A program made the position numbers and the translations under genes. Positions 43,689 to 51,859 of a DNA stretch of 64,000 nt are shown piece after piece (within the stretch, counting starts at the first letter, position 1; every line of letters starts with the position of its first letter). Source of the DNA: NCEH01 sp002257205 (GTDB lineage Bacteria > Pseudomonadota > Alphaproteobacteria > Rhizobiales > Xanthobacteraceae); NCBI RefSeq assembly GCF_043195105.1, contig NZ_JBAFWO010000001.1; one strand, written 5' to 3'. Below the pieces are notes generated by a model that made no database searches, was not told the origin of the DNA, and saw only the letters and a list, made by a program, of their open reading frames with translations.

Positions 43689-44177
43689 TTATTGATTGGC
43701 TTCTTCGAAGCTTTTGACCATTCGCGTGGCCGTATAGGCAAGAACGATCTCGTTTCTCTGATTTACGACGTTGTTGAGCGCAGTCACGATGCCGCGACCC
43801 GGTTTCGAGGTGGGACGCGCCGCCGTCACCTCGCATTCCACATGGATCGTGTCGCCGGCGCACACCGGCTTGTTGACCTTCAATTCCATGCCGAGAAAGG
43901 CGAGTCCGGTGTGCTGCATCACCGACTGCATCAGGAGCCCTTCGGCAAAGGCATAGACCAGCGCGCCCGGCGCCAGCCGACCTTTGATCAGGGATTCCTT
44001 CTCGAGATAATCGACATTGGTGAAGAGGACCTCGAGCATGCCGGTCACGCACACGAAATTGGTGATGTCGGCTTCCGTTACGGTTCGTCCGACGGTGCGA
44101 AAGCGACGTCCCAGCGTCCATCCCTCATAGGGAATTCCGAGCCCGACATACGGCAGCTCACGCTCTGAAGCACCCAT
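43689..44177 (-). CDS. MaoC-like hot-dog protein with altered active site
   Basis: The 162-residue protein has a MaoC-type hot-dog fold, but where active hydratases have GDxNPxH it reads VTGMLEVLFTNVDY. The catalytic Asp and His are replaced (Met and Thr by alignment with the family motif). It is the first gene of the TRAP operon, 34 bp ahead of dctP. It may be a CoA-thioester-binding or scaffold protein, or use other residues; a straightforward enoyl-CoA hydratase role is doubtful. Confidence 0.8.
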   Translation of the reverse strand: MGASERELPYVGLGIPYEGWTLGRRFRTVGRTVTEADITNFVCVTGMLEVLFTNVDYLEKESLIKGRLAPGALVYAFAEGLLMQSVMQHTGLAFLGMELKVNKPVCAGDTIHVECEVTAARPTSKPGRGIVTALNNVVNQRNEIVLAYTATRMVKSFEEANQ

Positions 44178-44217
44178 ACCCGCCTTCGCTCCCTACATTT
44201 TTTGTTCAGCTAATTGA

Positions 44218-44247
44218 ATATAAAACACACATACATGAATATGACAA
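44218..44247 (-). promoter_or_regulatory. Putative promoter of the TRAP catabolic operon
   Basis: On the minus strand, TTGTCA (44242-44247) and TTATAT (44218-44223) are separated by 18 bp in an AT-rich gap about 40 bases upstream of the hot-dog gene start. The IclR gene just upstream is the expected regulator. Confidence 0.4.
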
Positions 44248-44319
44248 TCGAGACAATGGGGCCGCGTCGCCCGCCTGCTGTGCGCAGCCAAATCGAATAA
44301 AATGTTTTTTCAGAAGGAG

Positions 44320-45072
44320 TTATCCGCGCTGCGACGCGGCTTCGGCCTGGAGAAAGGCGTCGATTTCCGTGCGCATCACGGTGGCAAGCTCCTCGGCGCG
44401 GTCGGCGAGGCGATAAGCGGGGCCGGCGATCAGGAGGCAGACTTGCCGGTCGTTCAGATCCAGGGGAATGGCGATGCCGAGCAGCCCCGGCGAATAGCCG
44501 TCATTGTTCAGGAACCAGCCGCGTGCGGCGGACGCCTGGATTTCCTTTTCCACGGATTCCGGGGTCATCAGCGTGGCGGATGCGTAACGCTCGAACTGCG
44601 TTTTTTCGTAGATCGCCCCCCGCTCCTTGCGCGACAAGAGCGAGAGCAGGGCGCGGCCGGAGGCGGTGGTATAGAGCGGGACGCGCTGGCCGACCTGGGC
44701 GAAATAGCGGATCGGATTTGTCGATTCGACGACGTCGATGAAGACGGCGCTGGTGCCCGAGAGGGCGGCGAGGATCGCGGTTTCGCCCGTGAGCACCGCC
44801 AGGCGGGCCACCAGGTCGCGCTGCGCCTCCGATACCGGACCGTCGGTGACGATCGCCTGGGCGAGCTTGAGCAGGCGCGGGGTGGGATAATAGCCGGAGC
44901 GATGCCGCAATTCGTAGAGAAAGCCCGCCTTGCTCAGGGTCTCGATCAGGTTGAAGGTGCTGGAGCGCGGCCAGCCGAAATGGTCGGATAATTCCGACAG
45001 TGTGGCAGGGGCCTTACGCTCGGCGAAAAGCTCAAGAATCTGCAGCGCATAGGCAACCTGCTTTACAATCAT
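44320..45072 (-). CDS. IclR-family transcriptional regulator
   Basis: The 250-residue protein has an N-terminal winged HTH (about 1-65, TLSELSDHFGWPRSSTFNLI) and the IclR effector domain (PLYTTASGRALLS; the C-terminal part ends in a run of Glu and Ala). IclR proteins repress or activate catabolic operons in response to aromatic or organic acids. It is encoded upstream of the TRAP operon, in the same direction, with a 142-bp gap that carries the operon promoter. Confidence 0.92.
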   Translation of the reverse strand: MIVKQVAYALQILELFAERKAPATLSELSDHFGWPRSSTFNLIETLSKAGFLYELRHRSGYYPTPRLLKLAQAIVTDGPVSEAQRDLVARLAVLTGETAILAALSGTSAVFIDVVESTNPIRYFAQVGQRVPLYTTASGRALLSLLSRKERGAIYEKTQFERYASATLMTPESVEKEIQASAARGWFLNNDGYSPGLLGIAIPLDLNDRQVCLLIAGPAYRLADRAEELATVMRTEIDAFLQAEAASQRG

Positions 45073-45111
45073 CGCTTACGTCCCACCAGGCCCGGGTCCA
45101 CTTGACGCGAG

Positions 45112-45126
45112 ACCATAGCCTATGGT
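45112..45126. promoter_or_regulatory. Palindromic operator upstream of IclR gene
   Basis: ACCATAG-C-CTATGGT has 7 perfect base pairs per arm and lies 39 bases upstream of the IclR start codon, a position suited to autoregulation. Confidence 0.5.
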
Positions 45127-45208
45127 TTCCATCTTTTTCAATCTTGGGAAAATGGTATTTTAAGCAATTCGTTTTCATGTAGTATCGAAGAAAATAGTTT
45201 ATATATAC

Positions 45209-45236
45209 TTGCGTGATTTCTCATATATACTATAAA
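45209..45236 (+). promoter_or_regulatory. Possible lldD promoter in AT-rich tract
   Basis: TTGCGT and TATAAA are spaced by 16 bp. The surrounding tract contains ATATATACT twice (45201-45209 and 45223-45231), 22 bp apart, which is two helical turns. The implied leader to lldD is over 200 bases, longer than usual. Confidence 0.35.
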
Positions 45237-45459
45237 TAATTCAAAATCGTTTGACGTCCCGCCGATCCGGGGCGTGGCGAACGGGTCGGGTCTCGGCCTG
45301 CCAGATCCAGGATCCACTGTGCCGTCCGCCGCCACCCCGGAATTGCCAGCCGTCCAGCAAGGCGACGCGCCGTCGCCGACGCGCTTCGATATATGTGGCC
45401 AGGGCGAGGCATAGCGTTTAAACCGTGGACCGATTTCGTCTCAGGCGCGTCCCTTGCCC

Positions 45460-46596
45460 ATGATCATCGCATCCCCTAACGACTATCGCGCCGCCGCAAG
45501 GCGCAAGCTTCCGCGCTTCCTGTTCGATTATGTCGATGGCGGCGCCTATGCCGAGCGGACTTTGGCCAACAACGTCTTGGACCTCCAGGACATCAGCCTG
45601 CGGCAACGCGTGCTCAAGAATGTCGAGAAGCTCAGCCTGGAAGCCGAGCTGTTCGGACAGTCGTGCGCCATGCCGGTCATCCTGGCTCCCGTCGGGCTGG
45701 CGGGCATGCTCGCCCGTCGCGGTGAACTGCAGGCGGTCCGGGCGGCGGCGGCCAAGGGCATCCCCATGACCCTTTCCACCGTCTCGGTCTGCCCGCTCGA
45801 GGACGTGGTGCCGGCGAGCCCCAGGGTGCCGTGGTTCCAGCTCTATGTGCTGAAGGACCGTGGCTTCATGCGCAATGCGCTGGAGCGGGCGCAGGCGCTC
45901 GGGGTCACCACTCTGGTCTTCACCGTCGACATGCCGACGCCGGGGGCGCGCTATCGCGATGCGCATTCCGGCATGTCGGGCCGGTTCGGCCCGCAGCGGC
46001 GCATGCTCCAGGCCATGTTCAAGCCGAGCTGGGCTTATGACGTCGGCCTGAGGGGCACGCCCCACGATCTCGGCAACGTGTCGAAATATCTCGGCAAGCC
46101 GACCGGCCTTGCCGATTATATGGGCTGGATTGGGGCGAATTTCGATCCCTCCATCAGCTGGTCGGATCTCGAATGGATCCGCGATTTCTGGCGCGGCCCC
46201 ATCATCATCAAGGGGATTCTCGACCCCGAGGATGCGCGCGATGCGGTGACGTTCGGCGCGAGCGGCATCGTGGTGTCGAACCATGGCGGCCGGCAGCTCG
46301 ACGGGGCGCTCTCGACCGCCCGGGCGCTGCCTCCCATCGCCGATGCGGTGGGCGGCGAACTCACCGTTCTTGCCGATGGCGGCATCCGCTCGGGGCTCGA
46401 TGTGGTCCGCATGCTGGCGCTGGGCGCGAAGGGCGTGCTGCTTGGCCGCGCCTTCGCCTATGCCTTGGCGAGCGGCGGGCAGGCGGGTGTGGAGAATCTG
46501 CTCGATATCGTCGCGAAGGAAATGCGCGTGGCAATGTCCTTGACGGGCGTGGAGCGCGTATCGCAGATCGACGGCTCGATCCTGGTCAAGCTCTGA
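45460..46596 (+). CDS. lldD: L-lactate dehydrogenase, FMN-dependent (quinone-linked)
   Basis: From the ATG at 45460 (MIIASPNDYRAAARRKLPRF) the 378-residue protein aligns closely, from memory, with E. coli LldD throughout, including TVSVCP, FTVDMPTPGARYRD, WFQLYVLKDRGFMRNALERA-like residues and the FMN/active-site segment VSNHGGRQLDG with the catalytic histidine. It oxidises L-lactate to pyruvate at the inner membrane, passing electrons to quinone. No lldP permease or LldR regulator is adjacent; the divergent IclR is the nearest regulator. A TTG six bases upstream is an alternative start. Confidence 0.92.
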   Translation: MIIASPNDYRAAARRKLPRFLFDYVDGGAYAERTLANNVLDLQDISLRQRVLKNVEKLSLEAELFGQSCAMPVILAPVGLAGMLARRGELQAVRAAAAKGIPMTLSTVSVCPLEDVVPASPRVPWFQLYVLKDRGFMRNALERAQALGVTTLVFTVDMPTPGARYRDAHSGMSGRFGPQRRMLQAMFKPSWAYDVGLRGTPHDLGNVSKYLGKPTGLADYMGWIGANFDPSISWSDLEWIRDFWRGPIIIKGILDPEDARDAVTFGASGIVVSNHGGRQLDGALSTARALPPIADAVGGELTVLADGGIRSGLDVVRMLALGAKGVLLGRAFAYALASGGQAGVENLLDIVAKEMRVAMSLTGVERVSQIDGSILVKL

Positions 46597-46604
46597 GGCC
46601 GGCG

Positions 46605-46661
46605 CCGGCGCGCCTGCCTGGCGCGCCGGATCGGCCCCTGCGGGAATCGGCCCCTGCGGGA
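46605..46661 (+). terminator. Hairpin after lldD followed by a 16-bp tandem duplication
   Basis: A perfect 10-bp stem (CCGGCGCGCC/GGCGCGCCGG, loop TGCCT, 46605-46629) starts 9 bases after the lldD stop. It lacks a U tract. Directly after it, ATCGGCCCCTGCGGGA occurs twice head to tail (46630-46645, 46646-46661). Confidence 0.45.
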
Positions 46662-46712
46662 GATAGGAACCTGCCTCCAGGGTTCGGGGGAGCGTGCCGC
46701 AGGCTGCGTCCT

Positions 46713-47450
46713 TCAGTGCTGAAGGATCTTTGACAGGAACAGGCGGGCGCGCTCGCTGCGGGGATGGGCGAAGAACTCCTCCTTGAGAGCGTCCTCCACG
46801 ATCTCCCCGCTGTCCATGAAGATCACCCGGTGCGCCACTTTTCGCGCGAAGCCCATCTCGTGCGTGACCACCATCATGGTCATGCCCTCCTTCGCCAGCT
46901 CCACCATCACGTCGAGCACTTCATTGATCATTTCCGGGTCGAGCGCGGAGGTCGGCTCGTCGAACAGCATGCACACCGGGTCCATCACCAGCGCGCGGGC
47001 GATGGCGACGCGCTGCTGCTGGCCGCCGGAGAGCTGGCCGGGATATTTCTCCGCATGATCCTTCAGCCCCACCCGCTCCAGCAGCGCCATGGCCTTCGCC
47101 ATGGCCTCCTCGCGCGAGCGCCCCAGCACCTTCTGTTGGCCGAGGCACAGATTGTCGGTGATGCGCAGATGGGGAAACAGCTCGAAATGCTGGAACACCA
47201 TGCCCACCCGCGCCCGCAGCTTGGGCAGGTTGGTCTTGGGCGAGGTGACCTCGACCCCGTCCACGACGATTTCCCCGCCCTGGATCGGCTCCAGCGCATT
47301 GATGGTCTTGATCAGCGTCGACTTGCCGGAGCCCGACGGCCCGCAGACCACCACCACCTCGCCGGCCTCCACGCTGGTGGTGCAGTCCTTCAAGGCCTGG
47401 AAGTGCGCGCCGTACCATTTGTTGATGTTGCGGATGGAGATCATGGGCAT
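46713..47450 (-). CDS. gltL: Glutamate/aspartate ABC transporter ATP-binding protein
   Basis: The 245-residue ATPase closely matches GltL/GlnQ-type proteins: NINKWYG, Walker A GPSGSGKST, MVFQHFELFPHL, signature LSGGQQQRVAIARAL, Walker B MLFDEPTSALDPE and THEMGFARKVAHRVIFMD. Start taken at 47450, 8 bases after an AGG; ATG at 47444 corresponds to the E. coli start. It powers the importer made by the three genes upstream, 20 bp after gltK. Confidence 0.93.
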   Translation of the reverse strand: MPMISIRNINKWYGAHFQALKDCTTSVEAGEVVVVCGPSGSGKSTLIKTINALEPIQGGEIVVDGVEVTSPKTNLPKLRARVGMVFQHFELFPHLRITDNLCLGQQKVLGRSREEAMAKAMALLERVGLKDHAEKYPGQLSGGQQQRVAIARALVMDPVCMLFDEPTSALDPEMINEVLDVMVELAKEGMTMMVVTHEMGFARKVAHRVIFMDSGEIVEDALKEEFFAHPRSERARLFLSKILQH

Positions 47451-47470
47451 GGGACGAACCTGCAATGGGC

Positions 47471-48169
47471 TCAGCGCGCGATGGCGATGCGGGCCTGGAG
47501 CCGCTTCACGAGCGTGGAGGCGGTGAGCGATATGATGAAATAGACCACGGCGGCGAACACGTACATTTCCGTCAAGCGGCCATCGCGCTGGCCCACCTTG
47601 GAGGCCGCGCCGAGAAAATCGGTGATGGAGAGCACGTAGACGAGCGATGTATCCTGAAACAATACGATCATTTGCGTGAAGATGACCGGAAGCATGTTTC
47701 TAAAGGCCTGCGGCAGAACCACATATCGCATCATCTGCGAATAGGTGAGGCCGATGGCATAGCCCGCCGCCACCTGTCCGCGCGGGATAGACTGGATGCC
47801 GGCGCGCATGATCTCGGAGAAATAGGCGGCTTCGAAGAGCGTGAAGGTGATGATGGTGGAGGAGAGCGCCCCTACCGTGATCGGCCGGTCCGTATGCAGG
47901 ATCCATTGGCCGATATAGGGCATCAGGAAATAGAACAGGAAGATCACCAGCACCAGCGGCAGCGCCCGCATGACGTTCACATAGCTGGCCGCGATCGCCG
48001 GAAGGACCGGCAGGGAGGACAGGCGCGCCATGGCGATGAGCGTGCCGAGCAGCACCCCGCCGATGGTGGCGATCGCCGTCAGCGTCAGGGTGAAGGTCAT
48101 GCCCTCCCGGAACAGATAGGGCAGGGAGCGGGCGATGATGTTGAAGTCGAAATCGCTGAACACGCTCAT
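47471..48169 (-). CDS. gltK: Glutamate/aspartate ABC transporter permease
   Basis: The ATG at 48169 overlaps the gltJ stop (ATGA). The 232-residue inner-membrane protein has the HisM-type permease fold with the EAA loop IPRGQVAAGYAIGLTYSQMM and VLPQAFRNMLP. Size and gene order match GltK. Confidence 0.92.
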   Translation of the reverse strand: MSVFSDFDFNIIARSLPYLFREGMTFTLTLTAIATIGGVLLGTLIAMARLSSLPVLPAIAASYVNVMRALPLVLVIFLFYFLMPYIGQWILHTDRPITVGALSSTIITFTLFEAAYFSEIMRAGIQSIPRGQVAAGYAIGLTYSQMMRYVVLPQAFRNMLPVIFTQMIVLFQDTSLVYVLSITDFLGAASKVGQRDGRLTEMYVFAAVVYFIISLTASTLVKRLQARIAIAR

Positions 48170-48897
48170 TTCCCCGCGTTGAAGCCGGGAACCGACACGC
48201 GCCGCTCCAGCATCCGCATGCCGATGGTCACCACCGCGTTCAGCAGCAGATAGATCACGGTTGCCGCCGTGAAGGCCTCGAACACCTGGAATGAGAATTC
48301 CTGCATGGCGCGCGCGCTGCCGGTGAGTTCCATGAGGCCGATGGTCAGCGCGACCGAGGTGTTCTTGATGGTGTTCAGGAATTCGGAGGTGAGCGGCGGC
48401 AGCATGATCCGGTACGCCATGGGCAGGAGAATATAGCGATAGGTCTGCGCCGTCGTGAGGCCGATGGCGGTTCCCGCCATGCGCTGGCCGCGCGGCAAGG
48501 TATTGATGCCAGCGCTGACCTGCATCGCGACGCGCGAGGACATGTAGAAGCCGATTCCCACCACGGCGGTGAGGAATGGGCCGTAGCGCAATTGCTTCAC
48601 CCACGTGCCCCAATCGTGGGGGAGCAATTCGGGAATGACGAAGAACCACAGGAATAGCTGGACCAGAAGCGGAATGTTGCGGAACAGCTCGACATAGGCA
48701 TCGCTCAGGCGCACCAGCCATTTGAAGGGCAAGGTGCGCGCCACGCCCACCAGGGAGCCGAACACCAGCGCCATCAGCCACGCGCAGACCGAGGTGGCGA
48801 TGGTCCATTTGAGGCCGCCCATCAGCATGTCGAAATAGGTGCCGCTGCCGTCCGGCGACGGTGCCCAGAGGATGGCCCAGTTCCAGTGGTAATCCAC
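48166..48897 (-). CDS. gltJ: Glutamate/aspartate ABC transporter permease
   Basis: The best start is GTG at 48897 (V-DYHWNWAILW), with AGCGAGG upstream and alignment to the E. coli GltJ start; longer ATG starts would run back into gltI. The 243-residue product has YVELFRNIPLLVQLFLWF and the EAA loop LPRGQRMAGTAIGLTTAQTY with LLPMAYRIMLPP. It pairs with GltK. Confidence 0.9.
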   Translation of the reverse strand: MDYHWNWAILWAPSPDGSGTYFDMLMGGLKWTIATSVCAWLMALVFGSLVGVARTLPFKWLVRLSDAYVELFRNIPLLVQLFLWFFVIPELLPHDWGTWVKQLRYGPFLTAVVGIGFYMSSRVAMQVSAGINTLPRGQRMAGTAIGLTTAQTYRYILLPMAYRIMLPPLTSEFLNTIKNTSVALTIGLMELTGSARAMQEFSFQVFEAFTAATVIYLLLNAVVTIGMRMLERRVSVPGFNAGK

Positions 48898-49001
48898 GCG
48901 CACCTCGCTTGAGCAGGTCTTGAACGGCACGGCGAAAATGCCGGCGCCGCGCGGCCGGCGGGGATTGAGCCATCCCGGCCGGCCGGGGGTAATACGCGCC
49001 C

Positions 49002-49910
49002 TCAGTAAACGGCGGGATCGCCGCTGTCGGTGGGATTGGCGAACGCCTTCTTCAACGGCGCGCTGATGGTCACGTTCAGGTTGAGGTTCTTCGGCGGGAT
49101 CGGCGACTGGAACCACTTGGCGTAGATTTTCATGATGTCCGGGCTCTTGTAGAGCGCGGCCGTGGCGCCATCCACCACGGTCTTGAACGCCGGATCGTCG
49201 CGGCGCAGCATGATGGCGTAGGGCTCCGGCTTGGAGAAGGCATCCTCCGAAATCACATAGGCGGAGGGGTCCTTCGAGCCAGCGACGAGGCTGGAGAGCA
49301 GAATGTCGTCCATCACGAACGCCACTGCGCGGTCAGTCTCCACCATCAGGAAGGCTTCCGCATGGTCCTTGGCGGGCACGATATTGATGTTGAGCTTGCG
49401 CTCGGTGTTCGCCTCATTGAGCTGCTTGATATTGGTGGTGCCGGAGGTGGACACCACGGTCTTGCCCGCCAGATCGGCGATCGACTTGATGTTGCTGGAT
49501 TTTTTCGAGACGAACCGGCTCGCGGTCAAATAATGTGTGTTGGTGAAGGCCACCTGCTTCTGGCGGTCGGCATTGTTGGTGGTGGAGCCACATTCCAGAT
49601 CGACGGTGCCGTTGGCGATCAGCGGGATGCGGGTGGCCGAGGTGACGGGCGTATAGGCAACGTCCAGCTTGTCGAGCTTCAGCTCCTTCTTCACCGCGGC
49701 GACCACCTGGGCGCAGATGTCCATGGCGAAGCCGACCGGCTTCTGATTGTCGTCGAGATAGGAGAAGGGGATGGAGGATTCACGATAGCCGATCGTGATC
49801 GTCCCCGTATCCTTGATCTTCTTGAGGGTCCCCGTGAGCTCCTGCGCCCCGGCGGGCAACGACAGGCACGCGGTGAAACAGCCGGCTATCAAGATTTTGC
49901 TGACGTTCAT
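49002..49910 (-). CDS. gltI: Glutamate/aspartate periplasmic binding protein
   Basis: The ATG at 49910 gives 302 residues, the same length as E. coli GltI. A Sec signal peptide (MNVSKILIAGCFTACLSL to AGA) precedes the mature protein with GTLKKIKDTGTITIGYRESSIP-like start, FAMDICAQVV, LECGSTTNNADR and FTNTHYLTASRF. It captures glutamate/aspartate for the GltJKL importer. It leads the operon; a 104-bp gap separates it from gltJ. Confidence 0.93.
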   Translation of the reverse strand: MNVSKILIAGCFTACLSLPAGAQELTGTLKKIKDTGTITIGYRESSIPFSYLDDNQKPVGFAMDICAQVVAAVKKELKLDKLDVAYTPVTSATRIPLIANGTVDLECGSTTNNADRQKQVAFTNTHYLTASRFVSKKSSNIKSIADLAGKTVVSTSGTTNIKQLNEANTERKLNINIVPAKDHAEAFLMVETDRAVAFVMDDILLSSLVAGSKDPSAYVISEDAFSKPEPYAIMLRRDDPAFKTVVDGATAALYKSPDIMKIYAKWFQSPIPPKNLNLNVTISAPLKKAFANPTDSGDPAVY

Positions 49911-50359
49911 GTCGTTCTCCTTTGGTGGTGGGAACCGGGCGCCCGGCGAAAACATGGACGCGCTTGCCCGATAAAAGGGCACGCTGATCGAATGAGCGCA
50001 ATCGCGGCGTGCCGCACGCAGGCTGTTCCCCTATTTGTATGCGACCCCGGCGGGCACGCGCGATGCTACCGCAGTCTTTGCGGAAATCGAGTGCCTTCCC
50101 ATGCACGCCCCGTGCCGGACACCGGCACGCATCGCCAGGGCGGATCGCACCAGGCGGTTCTGGACATTCGGGGAAAAGGCCGGGGATGGGTTTGCGCCGG
50201 CGTACGTCCGGTCAATCGCGGCGCGGGCGTAGTGCCGCCGGCTGACGGCCCGTTGAGGGAAAAGAATGGCGACGCGGGATCCCGCGTCGCCTGCTCCGAT
50301 CGGGGTGGCTTGGTCGAGGCCGCGGCTCGGCGTCACCCTGCCTGCGGCTCCGCGCGCCT
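49911..50359. other. Intergenic region between gltI and amidohydrolase operon
   Basis: No gene is supported in these 449 bases: short frames lack ribosome binding sites and family features. It must hold the gltI promoter (minus strand), not clearly recognisable, and contains the terminator of the amidohydrolase operon. Confidence 0.45.
50268..50291 (-). terminator. 24-bp perfect palindrome terminator of amidohydrolase operon
   Basis: The half-site GGCGACGCGGGA is followed by its exact complement, making a 24-bp dyad. On the minus strand it is followed by ATTCTTTTCCC, a U-rich stretch, 70 bases after the amidohydrolase stop. Confidence 0.7.
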
Positions 50360-51856
50360 TCAGTTTCTTGCCGGGAAGCTCAGGGGGCTCATTTCCTCGG
50401 CGGTGCGGCCGTGCGGGTCCCACTCCTGCCAGCCCGCCCACACCCGTTCGCCGGCGGCCTGAGCGCCCGCGCGCAATTCGGCGAAGGAGATTCCGGGAAT
50501 CTTCCCGCCCTCCATGCGCACGATGCCGTCGACGATCACCGTGTCCACATCGTCGCCGATGCCGCAATCCACCAGGCTCTTGATGGGATCGCGCACCGGC
50601 CCGTAGCGCAGGCTGTCGCGGCCGGTGAGGTCGATGGTGACGATGTCGGCCTTCGCGCCGGGCGCCAGGCGTCCAAGATCCCCACGTCCCACCGAATGGG
50701 CACCGCCCAACGTTGCGGCCGAGAACACCTCAGCGGCGGTGGCCGCCTTCAGGTTATGGCTGGCGATCTTGCCCATGTAGGAGGCGTTGCGCATTTGCAG
50801 GATCATGTCGCGCGGATAGGTATCGGTGCCGAGCGCGATGTTCACGCCGGCCTTGCGATAGGATTGCCAGGAATTGAGGAAGCGCCCGCGCCGCGCCACG
50901 TTCACCGGGCAATGGGAAATGGAGCATTGGTGGCGGCCCATGATTTCCAGATCGTGCGATCCGGAATAATTGGCCAGCGGATTATCGGCCGTGAAATTGC
51001 CGTGGCCGATGTTCAGTGTGGACGACATCAGCCCCACATGCTCCAGAAGCTCAACCGAGGTCATCTGGTGCTCGCGGATGATGTCGAACACTTCGTGGAT
51101 ATTGTAGGCGGCGTGGATCGCGACCGGCAGGTTGCGTTCGCGCGCCGCGATCGCCGCCTTGCGCATGAGGTCGACGGTGCAGGTCTCGATCTCGCGCGGC
51201 ACGAGAATGCCGCGCACCCGTCCATCATGCGCGCCGTCATTGCGGGCGATGAAGTCGAGGGCGAGCGCGAATTCCCGCTCTCCGGCCGCTTCATCGATGA
51301 CGCGGACGAGCTTTCCATTCTCCCCGCCGATCCAGCGGCCGCTGTCGAAGCCGGGGCCGAGATAGGCGCGGTTGCCGATCGCGCCGATCTCCTCGAGCAG
51401 GGCTTCCTGCACCTTCAGCTGGCTGCCGAACTCGACAAAGGTGGTGATGCCGTTGCGCAGCAGCTCGGCGGCGGTGAAGCGGGCGTTCAGCGTCAGGGCC
51501 TCGGACGCGGCCTTGTCGTCGGGCCGCACATAGCGCACGTCGCCGCCGACGCGGGTGCCGTCCCGCGCCACGCTGATTTCCAGGAACGGCTGGCCGAAAT
51601 AATCCGGCCGGCCCACATCGCTGATCAGCCGGTGCGAGGCGCGATGGCCCGAATGCACGTGCGTATCGATGAAGCCGGGCACCACCAGGCGATCCCTGGC
51701 GTCCATCTCCACATCGACGGTGCCCTCGAAACGCGCGCCGACGAACAGGATGGTGTTGCCTTCCCAGACCAGTTCGCCGTTCCGCCACAGCGTATGGCCC
51801 GTGCCGTCGTGACCCACGAGCCAGCCGCAGGTCATGCGGGACCGTTTCTCACCCAT
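50360..51856 (-). CDS. Amidohydrolase-superfamily metal-dependent hydrolase
   Basis: The 498-residue enzyme has the amidohydrolase TIM barrel with metal ligands FIDTHVHSGH (H66, H68), AIHAAYNIHEV, GHGNF and the catalytic aspartate in LGTDTYP. It resembles the TrzN/AtzA/guanine-deaminase/SsnA group, which deaminates or dechlorinates heterocycles using one zinc or iron. An ATG at codon 8 (MTCGWLVGHD) is an alternative start. It follows an NMT1-type binding protein by 3 bp and so hydrolyses the imported compound. Confidence 0.88.
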   Translation of the reverse strand: MGEKRSRMTCGWLVGHDGTGHTLWRNGELVWEGNTILFVGARFEGTVDVEMDARDRLVVPGFIDTHVHSGHRASHRLISDVGRPDYFGQPFLEISVARDGTRVGGDVRYVRPDDKAASEALTLNARFTAAELLRNGITTFVEFGSQLKVQEALLEEIGAIGNRAYLGPGFDSGRWIGGENGKLVRVIDEAAGEREFALALDFIARNDGAHDGRVRGILVPREIETCTVDLMRKAAIAARERNLPVAIHAAYNIHEVFDIIREHQMTSVELLEHVGLMSSTLNIGHGNFTADNPLANYSGSHDLEIMGRHQCSISHCPVNVARRGRFLNSWQSYRKAGVNIALGTDTYPRDMILQMRNASYMGKIASHNLKAATAAEVFSAATLGGAHSVGRGDLGRLAPGAKADIVTIDLTGRDSLRYGPVRDPIKSLVDCGIGDDVDTVIVDGIVRMEGGKIPGISFAELRAGAQAAGERVWAGWQEWDPHGRTAEEMSPLSFPARN

Positions 51857-51859
51857 TGA

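Larger units (their letters stand above)
45073..45459. other. Divergent IclR/lldD intergenic region
   Basis: No gene is supported. The region holds a palindrome near the IclR start, a strikingly AT-rich tract (about 45120-45250) and a possible lldD promoter, described separately; the last 200 bases before lldD are GC-rich leader without recognised motifs. Confidence 0.5.
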
